Source of the DNA: Clostridia bacterium
GTDB lineage: Bacteria; Bacillota; Clostridia; Christensenellales; CAG-314
NCBI GenBank assembly: GCA_017457305.1
Contig: JAFTHP010000044.1
Span: 1-53,699 of the forward strand
Length of the DNA: 53,699 nucleotides
Reading direction: 5' to 3'
Every line of letters starts with the position of its first letter. Position 1 is the stretch's first letter. Under the pieces are notes generated by a model. It saw nothing but the letters and a program-made list of their open reading frames with translations, searched no databases and had not been told where the DNA came from. The position numbers were made by a program, and so were the translations under genes. Shown here one piece after another: positions 33,533 to 41,600 of this stretch.

Positions 33533-34420
33533 TTATCCTCCCATAGAATAGTATGGTATTCTAACCAAATATCTTGTTAGCTCAACTTGAAAACATGTAA
33601 TACTAACCGCAAATGGGCTATTGTAATAAAACTCCATTATTAACTGGTTATCAAAATAAACATAAATAACATTAGTCCAATCCATACCAGTGATATCGCA
33701 AGGGTGTCGGACCATACGTAAACGTGCATAGTCCTCCACTTGAAGGAATTCAACATACTGTACTGTGGCGTAGTCAAAAGTGTATACAATTTTATTTTCT
33801 TCATATTTGTGCGGTGGTAAATCTTGACTACTGTGTCCTATAACACCCATTTCATATATCCAAAATACCTGATATTTCACATTTGGATTAGCCGAAAATG
33901 TTGTTATTACCGTTTCGCTTTCAGTTGTTGATAAATTATCCACAAAAAGCACAATTTCCCCAATCATTGGCGCTTGGTCACATTTTTGTCTGCAATTTGG
34001 GTGCTTGCAGTAAATATCCGTACACTTATTACAGGTTGGGCAAACGCTTTGGCACGGATGAGGACAGTCGCACTTTACAACACACTCTGGTTGTGAACAA
34101 AAATAGTCCATGCACTTGTTACAGGTATCACAAACAGTACGACATTCGTGGTGGTCACGAGGACACTTGTCTGCACAAATAGCTTCGGTACATGCTTTGT
34201 CTGTACATTTACCACATTTTGCACATACGCTGTCACACACGTGATGACCAAGACACTTGTCAACGCAAGTTGTTTCGGTACAATCGGCATTTAGACATTT
34301 GCCACAATCTTGGCACACGTTTTGACAAGTATGCTTGGGCTGACATGACAGTAGTACACTACAACAGCCAATTAAGACAATTAACGCACAAATGATGCTA
34401 ACAAATCTTTTTGCTTTCAT
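33533..34420 (-). CDS. Cysteine-rich repeat lipoprotein (paralogue A)
   Basis: A 295-residue exported lipoprotein. The signal peptide MKAKRFVSIICALIVLIGCC continues to a lipobox (LLSC, Cys 26; LIGC at Cys 19 is an alternative). Residues about 31-150 hold four repeats with spacing C-x3-C-x2-C-x2-C-x4-C-x4-C-x3-C. A C-terminal domain (about 155-295) without cysteine repeats is rich in Tyr, Val and Phe strands. The repeats could bind metal or form disulphides; the function is unknown. AAGGAGGAG lies ten bases before the ATG. It heads a two-gene unit with the pseudogene and is clearly a duplicate of the gene at 36566. Confidence 0.85.
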   Translation of the reverse strand: MKAKRFVSIICALIVLIGCCSVLLSCQPKHTCQNVCQDCGKCLNADCTETTCVDKCLGHHVCDSVCAKCGKCTDKACTEAICADKCPRDHHECRTVCDTCNKCMDYFCSQPECVVKCDCPHPCQSVCPTCNKCTDIYCKHPNCRQKCDQAPMIGEIVLFVDNLSTTESETVITTFSANPNVKYQVFWIYEMGVIGHSSQDLPPHKYEENKIVYTFDYATVQYVEFLQVEDYARLRMVRHPCDITGMDWTNVIYVYFDNQLIMEFYYNSPFAVSITCFQVELTRYLVRIPYYSMGG

Positions 34421-34451
34421 AGCGCCAACTCCTCCTTGTATTTATGCTAGT

Positions 34452-34480
34452 ATACTATCAAATGTATCTAGTTTAGTCAA
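34452..34480 (-). promoter_or_regulatory. Promoter of lipoprotein paralogue A
   Basis: TTGACT (34475-34480), 17 bases, TAGTAT (34452-34457) on the minus strand. The region from here to the ATG is nearly identical to that of paralogue B. Confidence 0.7.
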
Positions 34481-34561
34481 TAGATGTCAAAAGATTGCTA
34501 TCTACAAATTTACCGATTTAACAAAAATAACTGAAAATCTATCCCAAAGTGCTGATTTCAC

Positions 34562-34594
34562 AAAAAAAACTGCCACAGAACACTCTGCAGCAGT
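34562..34594 (-). terminator. Terminator of the clpP pair
   Basis: ACTGCCACAGA / TCTGCAGCAGT with the 2x2 mismatch typical of this family, and eight T on the minus strand. Confidence 0.85.
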
Positions 34595-34646
34595 TTGTGT
34601 ATTTGTATTAACTTTGCGGTAACATTATAGTTTTTGTCAGATGGGG

Positions 34647-35168
34647 TTATTTGCACAAAATTCCATCTACCAAGCCGTAATCGAGAGCTTCTTGAGCGTC
34701 CATCCAGTTGTCACGTTCGCAATCGGCGTGAACAGTAGAAACGTCCTTGCCAACGTTTTCGGCAATGATGCGTTCCAACTCGTCACGGCTGTGAGCAATG
34801 CTACGAGCCATTTGCTCCATGGCTGTTTGAGTGCGGTAGCTTCCTTGACGAGTGCTGATTAGTGGTTGGTGGATAAGGATACGGCTATGCGCCAAAGCAA
34901 AGCGGCGTCCCTTCTTTCCGCAAGACAGCAAAAATGCGCCCATACTTGCCGCCATACCAAAGCAAATTGTGCTAACTGGGGCGGAGATGTGCTGAATTGT
35001 ATCGTAGATAGCCAAGCCGTAGTCGATGCTTCCGCCTGGGCTGTTGATATACAAGCTAATTTCCTTGTCGGGGTCTTCCTTGTCGTAGTTGATCAAGCGC
35101 ACAACAACGTCCATTGCGCTAATTTCGTTAACTTCGCCACTTAGTATGATAATTCTTGGTTCTTCCAT
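34647..35168 (-). CDS. clpP: ATP-dependent Clp protease proteolytic subunit (active, short form)
   Basis: A 173-residue ClpP. The triad is complete: Ser 75 in GMAASMG, His 100 in ILIHQP and Asp 153 in CERDNW; NSPGGS (about 42-47) forms the oxyanion region. It starts at the segment RIIILSGEVN, so it lacks about 20 N-terminal residues that form the axial loops in standard ClpP (about 194 residues). That region gates substrate entry and touches ClpX, so gating may differ. GGGGGA precedes the ATG. The inactive paralogue ends 12 bases upstream, which makes a two-gene operon. Confidence 0.93.
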   Translation of the reverse strand: MEEPRIIILSGEVNEISAMDVVVRLINYDKEDPDKEISLYINSPGGSIDYGLAIYDTIQHISAPVSTICFGMAASMGAFLLSCGKKGRRFALAHSRILIHQPLISTRQGSYRTQTAMEQMARSIAHSRDELERIIAENVGKDVSTVHADCERDNWMDAQEALDYGLVDGILCK

Positions 35169-35180
35169 TGTACTATCCCC

Positions 35181-35717
35181 CTAGGCAATGATGCTATCCA
35201 CAATGCCATATTCCTTGGCTTGTGCGGCATCCAGTTCCAATCCAAACTCGATATCGTTGTGGATCTTTTCCACACTTTGACCGGTGTGTTTTGCAAAAAG
35301 TTGTTCCATAACTTGACGTTCCAAGGTAACTTCCTTGGCAGCAATGGCAATTTCCGTTTGTTGATTGCTACCAGGTTGAAGTGTTCCGTAGGGTTGTTCC
35401 AAGGAAAACGAGCAGTGTTTTAGGCAACTACGCTTGTTGCACGCCGCCAAAATGAGCGCTGCGTAGTTGTTTACTGCGCCAATACCAACACCAACAACTG
35501 GGTTGGAGATGTGCTGAATTGTGTCGTAGATGGAAAGCATATCCAAATAGTTGCCCCCGTAGCTACCAATGAACAACTGAATTTCCTGCTCGCTATCCAA
35601 TGCGTTTAGTTGAAGCAAATCGAACACCACACCTGCGGCGTTGTTGCCATTTACATATCCGTTGATAAGCACAACACGGCTTTCAAACAGTTTGCGTTCT
35701 AGTTTTTCTCTTGTCAT
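35181..35717 (-). CDS. ClpP-like protein lacking the catalytic triad (ClpR-like)
   Basis: A 178-residue ClpP-fold protein. Alignment with the neighbouring ClpP through YDTIQHIS and EQP/HQP shows the Ser replaced (NNY at 83-85), the His replaced by Glu 107 and the Asp by Gly 159. The oxyanion motif reads GSYGGN instead of NSPGGS. It therefore cannot be a serine protease but keeps the fold, like ClpR subunits of cyanobacteria and plastids. Encoded 12 bases before clpP, it probably joins that subunit in a mixed ring. AAAGAGGG precedes the ATG. Confidence 0.88.
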   Translation of the reverse strand: MTREKLERKLFESRVVLINGYVNGNNAAGVVFDLLQLNALDSEQEIQLFIGSYGGNYLDMLSIYDTIQHISNPVVGVGIGAVNNYAALILAACNKRSCLKHCSFSLEQPYGTLQPGSNQQTEIAIAAKEVTLERQVMEQLFAKHTGQSVEKIHNDIEFGLELDAAQAKEYGIVDSIIA

Positions 35718-36051
35718 AAAAACCCTCTTTGTCTGCTAAAAAATAAGCTTTTGTATTGTTGCAAAGTAGCACAAATGTGTTTACTATCCGCACACTGCAT
35801 ACTACACCAATGCCGTCCCTAACAGTTGGGCAAGAACTTTTAGGGAAGGGTGGTCTTGTCGTGACGGAAGAAGCCTTTTTTGCGTTACGTCTAGTACGTG
35901 TAGTCGCTTGGATAGGCTTGCCACATTGCAACACATCTTTGTAATTATACCACTTATGCAAGGACTAGTCAATAGCCCTTGGCAAACTGCAATGCATATA
36001 TTTTGCCACAACACACATACTACCAGCAAATAAATAAGGAGGGACTTACTG
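35718..36051. other. Non-coding stretch between divergent genes
   Basis: No gene or clear RNA seen. It should hold the promoters of the clpP pair (-) and of the DUF378 gene (+), but no pair of boxes stands out. Confidence 0.4.
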
Positions 36052-36303
36052 GTGAAAAGAACATTTAACGTTTTTAGCGTTATTGCGCTTGTACTAACCA
36101 TTGTTGGCGCACTCAACTGGCTTGCCATTGGCATTTTTTCCTTCAACTTGGTAAACTGGATTACCTTTGGCGTGGGTTGGCTAGAAAGTTTGTTGTATAT
36201 CCTTGTGGGCATTGCCGGCATCTACATGTTGGTGTGGCTATTTGTGTCACGCGGCAAAATGTGTTGTTGCGACGACTACCACACGTCAAGACGCAGCTAC
36301 TAG
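36052..36303 (+). CDS. DUF378 domain membrane protein
   Basis: An 83-residue protein with two membrane helices (about 8-30 and 43-66). ALNWLAIGIFSFNLVNW and the LYILVGIAGIYML segment are characteristic of DUF378. The start is GTG at 36052, eight bases after AAGGAGGG. A cysteine-rich tail (MCCCDDYH) follows the second helix. The function of the family is unknown. It is a single gene. Confidence 0.88.
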   Translation: MKRTFNVFSVIALVLTIVGALNWLAIGIFSFNLVNWITFGVGWLESLLYILVGIAGIYMLVWLFVSRGKMCCCDDYHTSRRSY

Positions 36304-36360
36304 TATAACCTACAGCGACAAAGCACCACTTTGCAACTAAACAAAACAGTTGCAAGCACC

Positions 36361-36396
36361 AAAAAAGGATTTGAGCACAACACTCAAATCCTTTTG
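36361..36396. terminator. Terminator between DUF378 and the 43-residue ORF
   Basis: GGATTTGAG / CTCAAATCC (36367-36391) with a seven-base loop, six T on the minus strand and TTTTG on the plus strand. Confidence 0.85.
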
Positions 36397-36431
36397 TAAT
36401 TGTTTATGACAGTATTATAAAATACTAATCT

Positions 36432-36563
36432 CTACTTTTCAACATTTATTTCATAAAAACTATCTACAAATTTACCGATTGACATTACTAAATAACAAAA
36501 TATAATCACAAATAACACAAGCAACAGTACTAAAGATGTAGTCTTTTGTAATCTATTTATCAT
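36432..36563 (-). CDS. 43-residue membrane peptide
   Basis: A short frame right after lipoprotein paralogue B. The GAGGAGTAA at the end of that gene supplies both its stop and the ribosome binding site, five bases before this ATG. The product starts MINRLQKTTS, has one membrane helix (about 10-29, LVLLLVLFVIIFCYLVM) and ends GKFVDSFYEINVEK. Part of its coding sequence (about 20 bases encoding the IGKFVD region) also occurs upstream of both lipoprotein promoters (near 34498 and 37926), as if a copy of this ORF once lay there too. Confidence 0.7.
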   Translation of the reverse strand: MINRLQKTTSLVLLLVLFVIIFCYLVMSIGKFVDSFYEINVEK

Positions 36564-36565
36564 AT

Positions 36566-37849
36566 TTACTCCTCAATTATACTTTTTTGCTGTAAATAAT
36601 AGTTGATGTGATTTTGTATTTCCAAGAATTCCCATGTATATTGAATAAAGTCACTCTTTTTGCCATATGCGTAATAAATATTGCTTTCCTCAAACCAATA
36701 CTCCATTGGTACATTGTCAAATGCAACATTTAGCATGTTCACAGTAGAACGAGTAAGAGTGTTATAGGTGGAAATATCTTCGCCTACATAGTAGAAAAAT
36801 CTTCCGCCAACCCTTGCTACTGGATTGATTTTTATTGGATAATTAACCTGCTGACCATCCTTTATCATCTTTTGCATAATATCGTATGCGCACATGTAAT
36901 GTGTTACTATAACCAGTTGGTCATAAGACAAAAGTTTATTTTCGTAAGCATCATCTATCTGCATAAATTCGCCTTGCTTGTACACGAATATTTGGTATCT
37001 GTGACTTCCGGACATAACAAGTCCGTCAATGTTGTAATACAAGTCATACTCAATGTAACCAGTTTCCCACTTTGACCTCATTTCCAATATATATATGTCA
37101 TCAATTTTGCCGTAGTAAGCTTCGATAGTAACTGGTTCTATATCGCCTTTTTCAGAGCCAAAAGACACTCTATAATCCACAAAAGCCTGTTTAAGCATTG
37201 CTTCTTCTTGGGATGTTAGCGGAATATAGTTATATTCCGTTACTGGCTCATCAAGCAAGGTAATTTGTGGAGTGGAATTGTGTCCAGGACATTTAGCTAA
37301 AATACATGGCTCTTGTGTGCATTGAGTGTTTGTACACATTCCGCAAATTTGGCAAACGTTTGTGCATAAATGAGTATAGTACCAAGGATAACCACAATTA
37401 CAACTGATATTTTCTTTAGGACAGTTACACTTTTGCCCAGTGCATCCGCCACACTTGGGACAAGGATTTTGGCAAAAATCATGTCCTTTACAACGCATGA
37501 AAATACAAGGCTCTAGTGTACATTCAGTATTTGTACATTTGCCACATTTTGCGCATACACTGTCACATACGTGATGGCCAAGGCACTTGTTAGCGCAAGC
37601 TTCTTCTGTGCAATCTGCATTTGTGCATAGCTTGCAAGTATCACAAATACTTGTGCAAGAATGTGGTGGCGTATGACCAAGGCATTTGTCAACGCATGCT
37701 TCTTCCGTACAATCGGCATTTAGACATTTACCACAATCTTGGCACACGTTTTGGCAAGTATGCTTGGGCTGACATGCCAGTAGTACACTACAACAGCCAA
37801 TTAGTATAATTAACGCACAAATAATGCTAACAAATCTTTTTGCTTTCAT
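36566..37849 (-). CDS. Cysteine-rich repeat lipoprotein (paralogue B)
   Basis: A 427-residue lipoprotein with the same signal peptide as paralogue A and lipobox LLAC (Cys 26). Five seven-cysteine repeats cover about residues 31-205; the fourth is degenerate (GQKCNCPKENISCNC). The repeat beginning HHVCDSVCAKCGKC is almost identical in DNA to one in paralogue A, which points to gene conversion or recent duplication. The C-terminal 210 residues form a different domain from that of paralogue A, rich in Tyr and acidic residues. AAGGAGGAG lies ten bases before the ATG. The 43-residue ORF follows directly. Function unknown. Confidence 0.85.
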   Translation of the reverse strand: MKAKRFVSIICALIILIGCCSVLLACQPKHTCQNVCQDCGKCLNADCTEEACVDKCLGHTPPHSCTSICDTCKLCTNADCTEEACANKCLGHHVCDSVCAKCGKCTNTECTLEPCIFMRCKGHDFCQNPCPKCGGCTGQKCNCPKENISCNCGYPWYYTHLCTNVCQICGMCTNTQCTQEPCILAKCPGHNSTPQITLLDEPVTEYNYIPLTSQEEAMLKQAFVDYRVSFGSEKGDIEPVTIEAYYGKIDDIYILEMRSKWETGYIEYDLYYNIDGLVMSGSHRYQIFVYKQGEFMQIDDAYENKLLSYDQLVIVTHYMCAYDIMQKMIKDGQQVNYPIKINPVARVGGRFFYYVGEDISTYNTLTRSTVNMLNVAFDNVPMEYWFEESNIYYAYGKKSDFIQYTWEFLEIQNHINYYLQQKSIIEE

Positions 37850-37880
37850 AGCGCCAACTCCTCCTTATATTTATGCTAGT

Positions 37881-37909
37881 ATACTATCAAATGTAGCTAG
37901 TTTAGTCAA
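37881..37909 (-). promoter_or_regulatory. Promoter of lipoprotein paralogue B
   Basis: TTGACT (37904-37909), 17 bases, TAGTAT (37881-37886) on the minus strand, the same boxes as at paralogue A. Confidence 0.7.
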
Positions 37910-37981
37910 TAGGTGTCAAAAAATAGCTATCTACAAATTTACCGATTTTTGTTTTTGGGGCTGTTTTGCGGTAAAAAGTAC

Positions 37982-38018
37982 AAAAAAAGGACTTGAGCAC
38001 AACACTCAAATCCTTTTT
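37982..38018 (-). terminator. Terminator of the Ppx/GppA gene
   Basis: GGACTTGAG / CTCAAATCC (37989-38013) with one A-C mismatch and seven T on the minus strand. Same family as 36367. Confidence 0.85.
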
Positions 38019-38055
38019 GCAATTGTTGATGTGGTTTGTCAATTGTTGATGGATG

Positions 38056-39567
38056 CTACAAAATTTCAAGGTTCTTACGGAATACCTTTTTGAAATCCAA
38101 AATTACCAAGTTAGCGGTTTTAAGCTCCAAAGTTGCATCGCAAGTGAGTTCTGTTTTCATGATAACGCTATCGCCCAAAACGTCACAGTTGATTTCTGTA
38201 ACAGCATTGCGCATACCAAAGTCTAGTGCCAATGCCAAGCGCAAAATTACCGACAACTTCTTTACAGCTTCCACGTCTTCCGGCGCCAAAATTGTGTTGT
38301 ACTTTGCCCATTCGGTAAGGTTGATTTCTTCCTTGTTGGCAACGTCGGTAACCATTGCAGCTAGCACCAAATCCTTGTGGGAGATGCCGTACAAGTTGCT
38401 GTTAAGTATCATATATGATGTGTGCTTTGGATGGTTGTAGAACTTGAATTGCTTGCCAATATCGTGCAACATGCTGGCAATGCGCAGTACCTTTACGTAG
38501 ATACGTGGGAACTTGTGCAACACGCGCAGTTGCTTGAACAATTGAACACAAAGGTTGTAGGTTTGTTCGGCGTGTTCAACGTTAACACCCATGTGGCGAG
38601 CTACGCTGTGAAGGCTGTGGCCCAAAACGTCGCTTATTGGTTTTTCCAACGTTTGTGGAACAACGTAGTTGAACATTACACCTTCCCTTATACCACTACC
38701 GCTGGCAACAATCTTGGTAAAGCCCATGTAGTCTACAAAAGCCTTCATAAATGCCAAAGCGCAGGGGAACACGTCCGCACGTGCAGAGGACAAGCCCTTG
38801 ATACGGCGCTTTTTGTCTAGGTCTAGTGTTCTTATCATGTTGTAAACGTAGTTGAAGTCTTCAATATCCATGTGGAAGTTGTGAACCATATCCAATGGAT
38901 ACTTTTTAACCTTGCGGATGATGCGCGCCAAGTTACGACAGCTACCACCTACACCAATAAGTTGTGTGTCTGGATCGATTTCCTTGAACCACTCCACTGT
39001 TTCCAACTGAGATTTTACGTATTCTACCATATCGTCGGAAATTTGTTCGGGAGTTTTGTCTGGCTTGGCGAACATGTTGGACAAAGTTACAGCACCAAAT
39101 TCAAAAATCTTGGTGTGCAGGATGTTTCTGCGATTGTAGTAAACAAGCTTTGTGGAACCGCCACCAATTTCCATGATCAAACCGCGTGGAATATCCATGC
39201 TGTTGATAACGCCTTGGTAAACGTAGTTGGCTTCCTCTTCCTCACTGATGGTGGTAACTCTAATGCCAGTAGCGTTGAATACATCCGACAAAAATGTTTT
39301 TTGATTGCTTGCACGACGAACGGCGGCTGTGGCAACTGCCAAAACCTTAGATACGCCCTTTATTGCACAAATTTCTTTGAAGGATTTCAATGTGGCAATA
39401 GCTTGCATAATTCTTGTTTGCTTCAAGCTACCGTCCGCTTCGGTTTCGCCCAAGCGAACGGCTTCCATGCGTTCTTCCGAAACAACAAAGTAGCCACCTT
39501 CCAAAACGTCATAAATAACCAATCTTGCTGTGTTAGAGCCAAGGTCAATCAATGCAATTTTTTCCAT
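38056..39567 (-). CDS. Ppx/GppA-family phosphatase with HD domain
   Basis: A 503-residue protein. The N-terminal actin-like ATPase fold has DLGSNTARLVIYD (8-20), the catalytic-Glu segment SEEEEANY (about 107-114) and the phosphate loop EIGGGSTKLV (about 132-141). From about 315 an HD domain follows, with the histidine pair in MLHDIGKQF. Relatives hydrolyse polyphosphate or pppGpp; both activities are plausible here and the sequence does not decide. AAAGGGA lies before the ATG. A promoter with TATAAT lies about 120 bases upstream. Confidence 0.9.
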   Translation of the reverse strand: MEKIALIDLGSNTARLVIYDVLEGGYFVVSEERMEAVRLGETEADGSLKQTRIMQAIATLKSFKEICAIKGVSKVLAVATAAVRRASNQKTFLSDVFNATGIRVTTISEEEEANYVYQGVINSMDIPRGLIMEIGGGSTKLVYYNRRNILHTKIFEFGAVTLSNMFAKPDKTPEQISDDMVEYVKSQLETVEWFKEIDPDTQLIGVGGSCRNLARIIRKVKKYPLDMVHNFHMDIEDFNYVYNMIRTLDLDKKRRIKGLSSARADVFPCALAFMKAFVDYMGFTKIVASGSGIREGVMFNYVVPQTLEKPISDVLGHSLHSVARHMGVNVEHAEQTYNLCVQLFKQLRVLHKFPRIYVKVLRIASMLHDIGKQFKFYNHPKHTSYMILNSNLYGISHKDLVLAAMVTDVANKEEINLTEWAKYNTILAPEDVEAVKKLSVILRLALALDFGMRNAVTEINCDVLGDSVIMKTELTCDATLELKTANLVILDFKKVFRKNLEIL

Positions 39568-39690
39568 AATAATCCCTTTCTTTACCTACTGGTGATAATG
39601 TATTTTTAGCATCGGCACAAAGCCAATGCAAGCATTGTTTTTCAACTAGTTGGGGAGTTTTTTCTCGAGATTCCCCATTTTCATTGCATA

Positions 39691-39719
39691 TTATACCACA
39701 TCAAAAAGGCTTTGAAAAG
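39691..39719 (-). promoter_or_regulatory. Promoter of the Ppx/GppA gene
   Basis: TTTTCA (39714-39719), 17 bases, TATAAT (39691-39696) on the minus strand. The -35 box is weak. Confidence 0.5.
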
Positions 39720-39920
39720 GGGGTTTTTGAAAAAAAATTCAAAAAATGCAAAAAGTTTTGATTTCTCACACCATTTTTGACTATTTTTACATCAAAATGC
39801 GGTTTTTTGACATAAAATAACAGTATTGTGTTAGTGTTTTTCCACTTTTTGTATTTTTCCTAAAACGATTTTTGCAATTTTCCAAGTCAAATCGTAATCA
39901 TTACTCTATAATTTGAGCAC

Positions 39921-39995
39921 AAAAAAGCCACCAATTTGCAATACTTGTGTTATAAGGCCGTCTTTTGACCTTGTAACTAGTTGCAAACTGGTGGC
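39921..39995 (-). terminator. Long two-part terminator hairpin
   Basis: GCCACCAATTTGCAA (39927-39941) pairs with TTGCAAACTGGTGGC (39981-39995) over 15 bases, and inside it GTTATAAGG (39949-39957) pairs with CCTTGTAAC (39969-39977). Six T follow on the minus strand only, so it ends a minus-strand transcript, most simply the structured RNA next to it. Confidence 0.75.
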
Positions 39996-40030
39996 AATAT
40001 TCAATTTTTACACCACCACACCATTATTTT

Positions 40031-40253
40031 TTGATGCAGAGAGCTTAACATCTCAAATAATCCCGTGGCACCGCCAATATGGCTGTGAGTAGATTTTGTA
40101 TAGTCAAGTTGGAATATTTTACAGCAGGAGCAATCCCCTGCCCTATAGTTTTATTAAAGCTTGACCGATACCTTGCAAAAGCAAGGTTTCATCACAACAG
40201 CGACTTTGTCCATCCTGTGATTGATTTCATTGGTTGAACGCAACCTGCATTGA
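40031..40253 (-). ncRNA. Structured non-coding RNA candidate
   Basis: About 220 bases with no coding frame. Ends pair: TTGATGCAG (40031-40039) with CTGCATTGA (40245-40253). Inside are five hairpins: CAC-GCC / GGC-GTG (40069-40087), GTCAAG / CTTGAC (40103-40165) enclosing GCAGG / CCTGC (40124-40141), CCTTGC-GCAAGG (40171-40186), ATCACA / TGTGAT (40191-40221) and GGTTG / CAACC (40232-40245). The strand is inferred from the minus-strand terminator at 39921; the fold works on both. It is not tmRNA, RNase P, SRP or a recognisable 6S RNA. It could be a raiA-type RNA, but I cannot confirm that. Confidence 0.6.
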
Positions 40254-40281
40254 AAGGGTGAAACTAGCACCAACTATATTT

Positions 40282-41406
40282 TTACGCAACCGTGCTGTTT
40301 ACCAATCGTAGCACGTTTTTGCTGGACAATGCAAACACTCCTACTGCCAACAGTATAGCTAGGTCGGCAAAGCAGAACAGGTTGTATACCAATGCCCAAG
40401 TAAGCGCATTGTAGCCGTCCATTGCCCAAGAGCCGAACACAAACCAACCGCTAGTTACGCTGGCAAGGTATCTCAAGGTTACCGCAAGTGTTGCGCCAAA
40501 GGCAAATTGAACCACCGTCTTTTTGCCAAGGAAGGAAAAGTTTTTGGCAACGCCCACCAAGCCAATCATACCAAATGCAATGGGGTAATCGATGAGCACT
40601 TGCATTGGGTGGTAGAACTGTGGAGATTGCACAAACTGAAGCAATCCGTACACTACTGCCGCAACAACGCCCTTGCGTGGACCGAACATAAATGCGTACA
40701 GCATCAGTGGCAATAGGCTGGCAAAGGTAACAGAACCGCCCTGTGGCAAGGAAAAGAATTTGATATAGGACAACGCGTAGCTGGTTGCAATGCAGATTGC
40801 CGCATAGGTAAGACTGCGCGAATCGTATTGACGAGCTTTGTCGGTGAAAGCCCCAACCGCCATGATGCCAACTAGCACAACGGTGAAAGCTGTCATAAGT
40901 ATGGTTGCGGTAGTTTTATCCATATCCGTCCAACTGCCGATAACGTAGTCGTCGGCTTTTGGTGGAATAGCAAGCACCAACACAACGGCGTAGATTACAA
41001 ATATAGCCACAAATCCGATGGCAAACCACTTGGTCAAGGGGCTCTTTTTCTTGGAAAGTAGGCTAACAGTAACAATAGCTACGGCAACAAGTGCAAGCAT
41101 GCCCACAACTAGCCAAAACTTGTCGTTGATTTTGCCGTCCAAGTAGTAGTAAAGGATTTTTACAAATCCCAACAAGCAGATGGTGGAAATAACGTATCCC
41201 ACTAGCACACCCACCATTGTGCGTCTAGCAAGAGCAAGCTTTTCTTCTGACTTGTTGCGCACCGCCACAGCGTATGCAATCAGGCCGACAAACAGCGCGA
41301 TTGTAACGTATAGCATAAAGGTTGCCAGCACGTCGAAGAGCGCATCGATACTAACCAAGTACGCATCAGCGTCCTCGTTGTAGATAGTTTGCAATTTTTC
41401 CCACAT
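40282..41406 (-). CDS. thiT: Energy-coupled thiamine transporter ThiT with N-terminal extension
   Basis: A 374-residue membrane protein. The C-terminal part (about 200-370) is ThiT, the thiamine-binding S component of an ECF transporter: ATSYALSYIKFFSLPQGG, then LMLYAFMFGPRKG and QVLIDYPIAFG. About 190 residues with four further membrane helices precede it; normal ThiT has about 190 residues in total. The ATG at 41406 follows GAGGAG by about eight bases; an earlier TTG lies upstream of that site. A TPP riboswitch and terminator precede the gene, so thiamine represses it. Confidence 0.92.
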   Translation of the reverse strand: MWEKLQTIYNEDADAYLVSIDALFDVLATFMLYVTIALFVGLIAYAVAVRNKSEEKLALARRTMVGVLVGYVISTICLLGFVKILYYYLDGKINDKFWLVVGMLALVAVAIVTVSLLSKKKSPLTKWFAIGFVAIFVIYAVVLVLAIPPKADDYVIGSWTDMDKTTATILMTAFTVVLVGIMAVGAFTDKARQYDSRSLTYAAICIATSYALSYIKFFSLPQGGSVTFASLLPLMLYAFMFGPRKGVVAAVVYGLLQFVQSPQFYHPMQVLIDYPIAFGMIGLVGVAKNFSFLGKKTVVQFAFGATLAVTLRYLASVTSGWFVFGSWAMDGYNALTWALVYNLFCFADLAILLAVGVFALSSKNVLRLVNSTVA

Positions 41407-41435
41407 AATTTTCTCCTCAAGGCCCTCCAAAGGCC

Positions 41436-41467
41436 AAAAAAATAGGAGCCTCCGCTAGGGAAACTCC
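41436..41467 (-). terminator. TPP riboswitch expression-platform terminator
   Basis: GGAGTTTCC / GGAGGCTCC (minus strand) pairs over nine bases with two G-U, loop CTAGC, followed by TATTTTTTT, between the aptamer and the thiT ribosome binding site. Confidence 0.85.
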
Positions 41468-41489
41468 AAAAAGAAATACGCATAGATAT

Positions 41490-41567
41490 TTGTGCATTCC
41501 TTACGCAAGTACTAACTTGACAAGTTCAAAGGGACTCTCTCAGCCGACACCTCGGCACCCCTAGCAC
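41490..41567 (-). promoter_or_regulatory. TPP (thiamine pyrophosphate) riboswitch
   Basis: On the minus strand the conserved pieces appear in order: AGGGGTGCC, GGCTGAGAGAG, CCCTTTGAACTTG, a TTAGTACTTGCGTAAGGAA block ending in the aptamer closing strand. This is a textbook thi-box. It lies between a TTGACA promoter and thiT and is followed by a terminator. Confidence 0.96.
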
Positions 41568-41571
41568 ATTG

Positions 41572-41600
41572 ATAATACCACCACCACACCACTTTGTCAA
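41572..41600 (-). promoter_or_regulatory. Promoter of thiT
   Basis: TTGACA (41595-41600), 17 bases, TATTAT (41572-41577) on the minus strand, directly before the TPP aptamer. Confidence 0.8.

Noticed and set aside
40031..40253. T-box leader on the minus strand because of GGTGCCACGGG
   Set aside because: The string resembles the T-box antiterminator, but no specifier loop, competing terminator or adjacent synthetase or amino acid gene is present.
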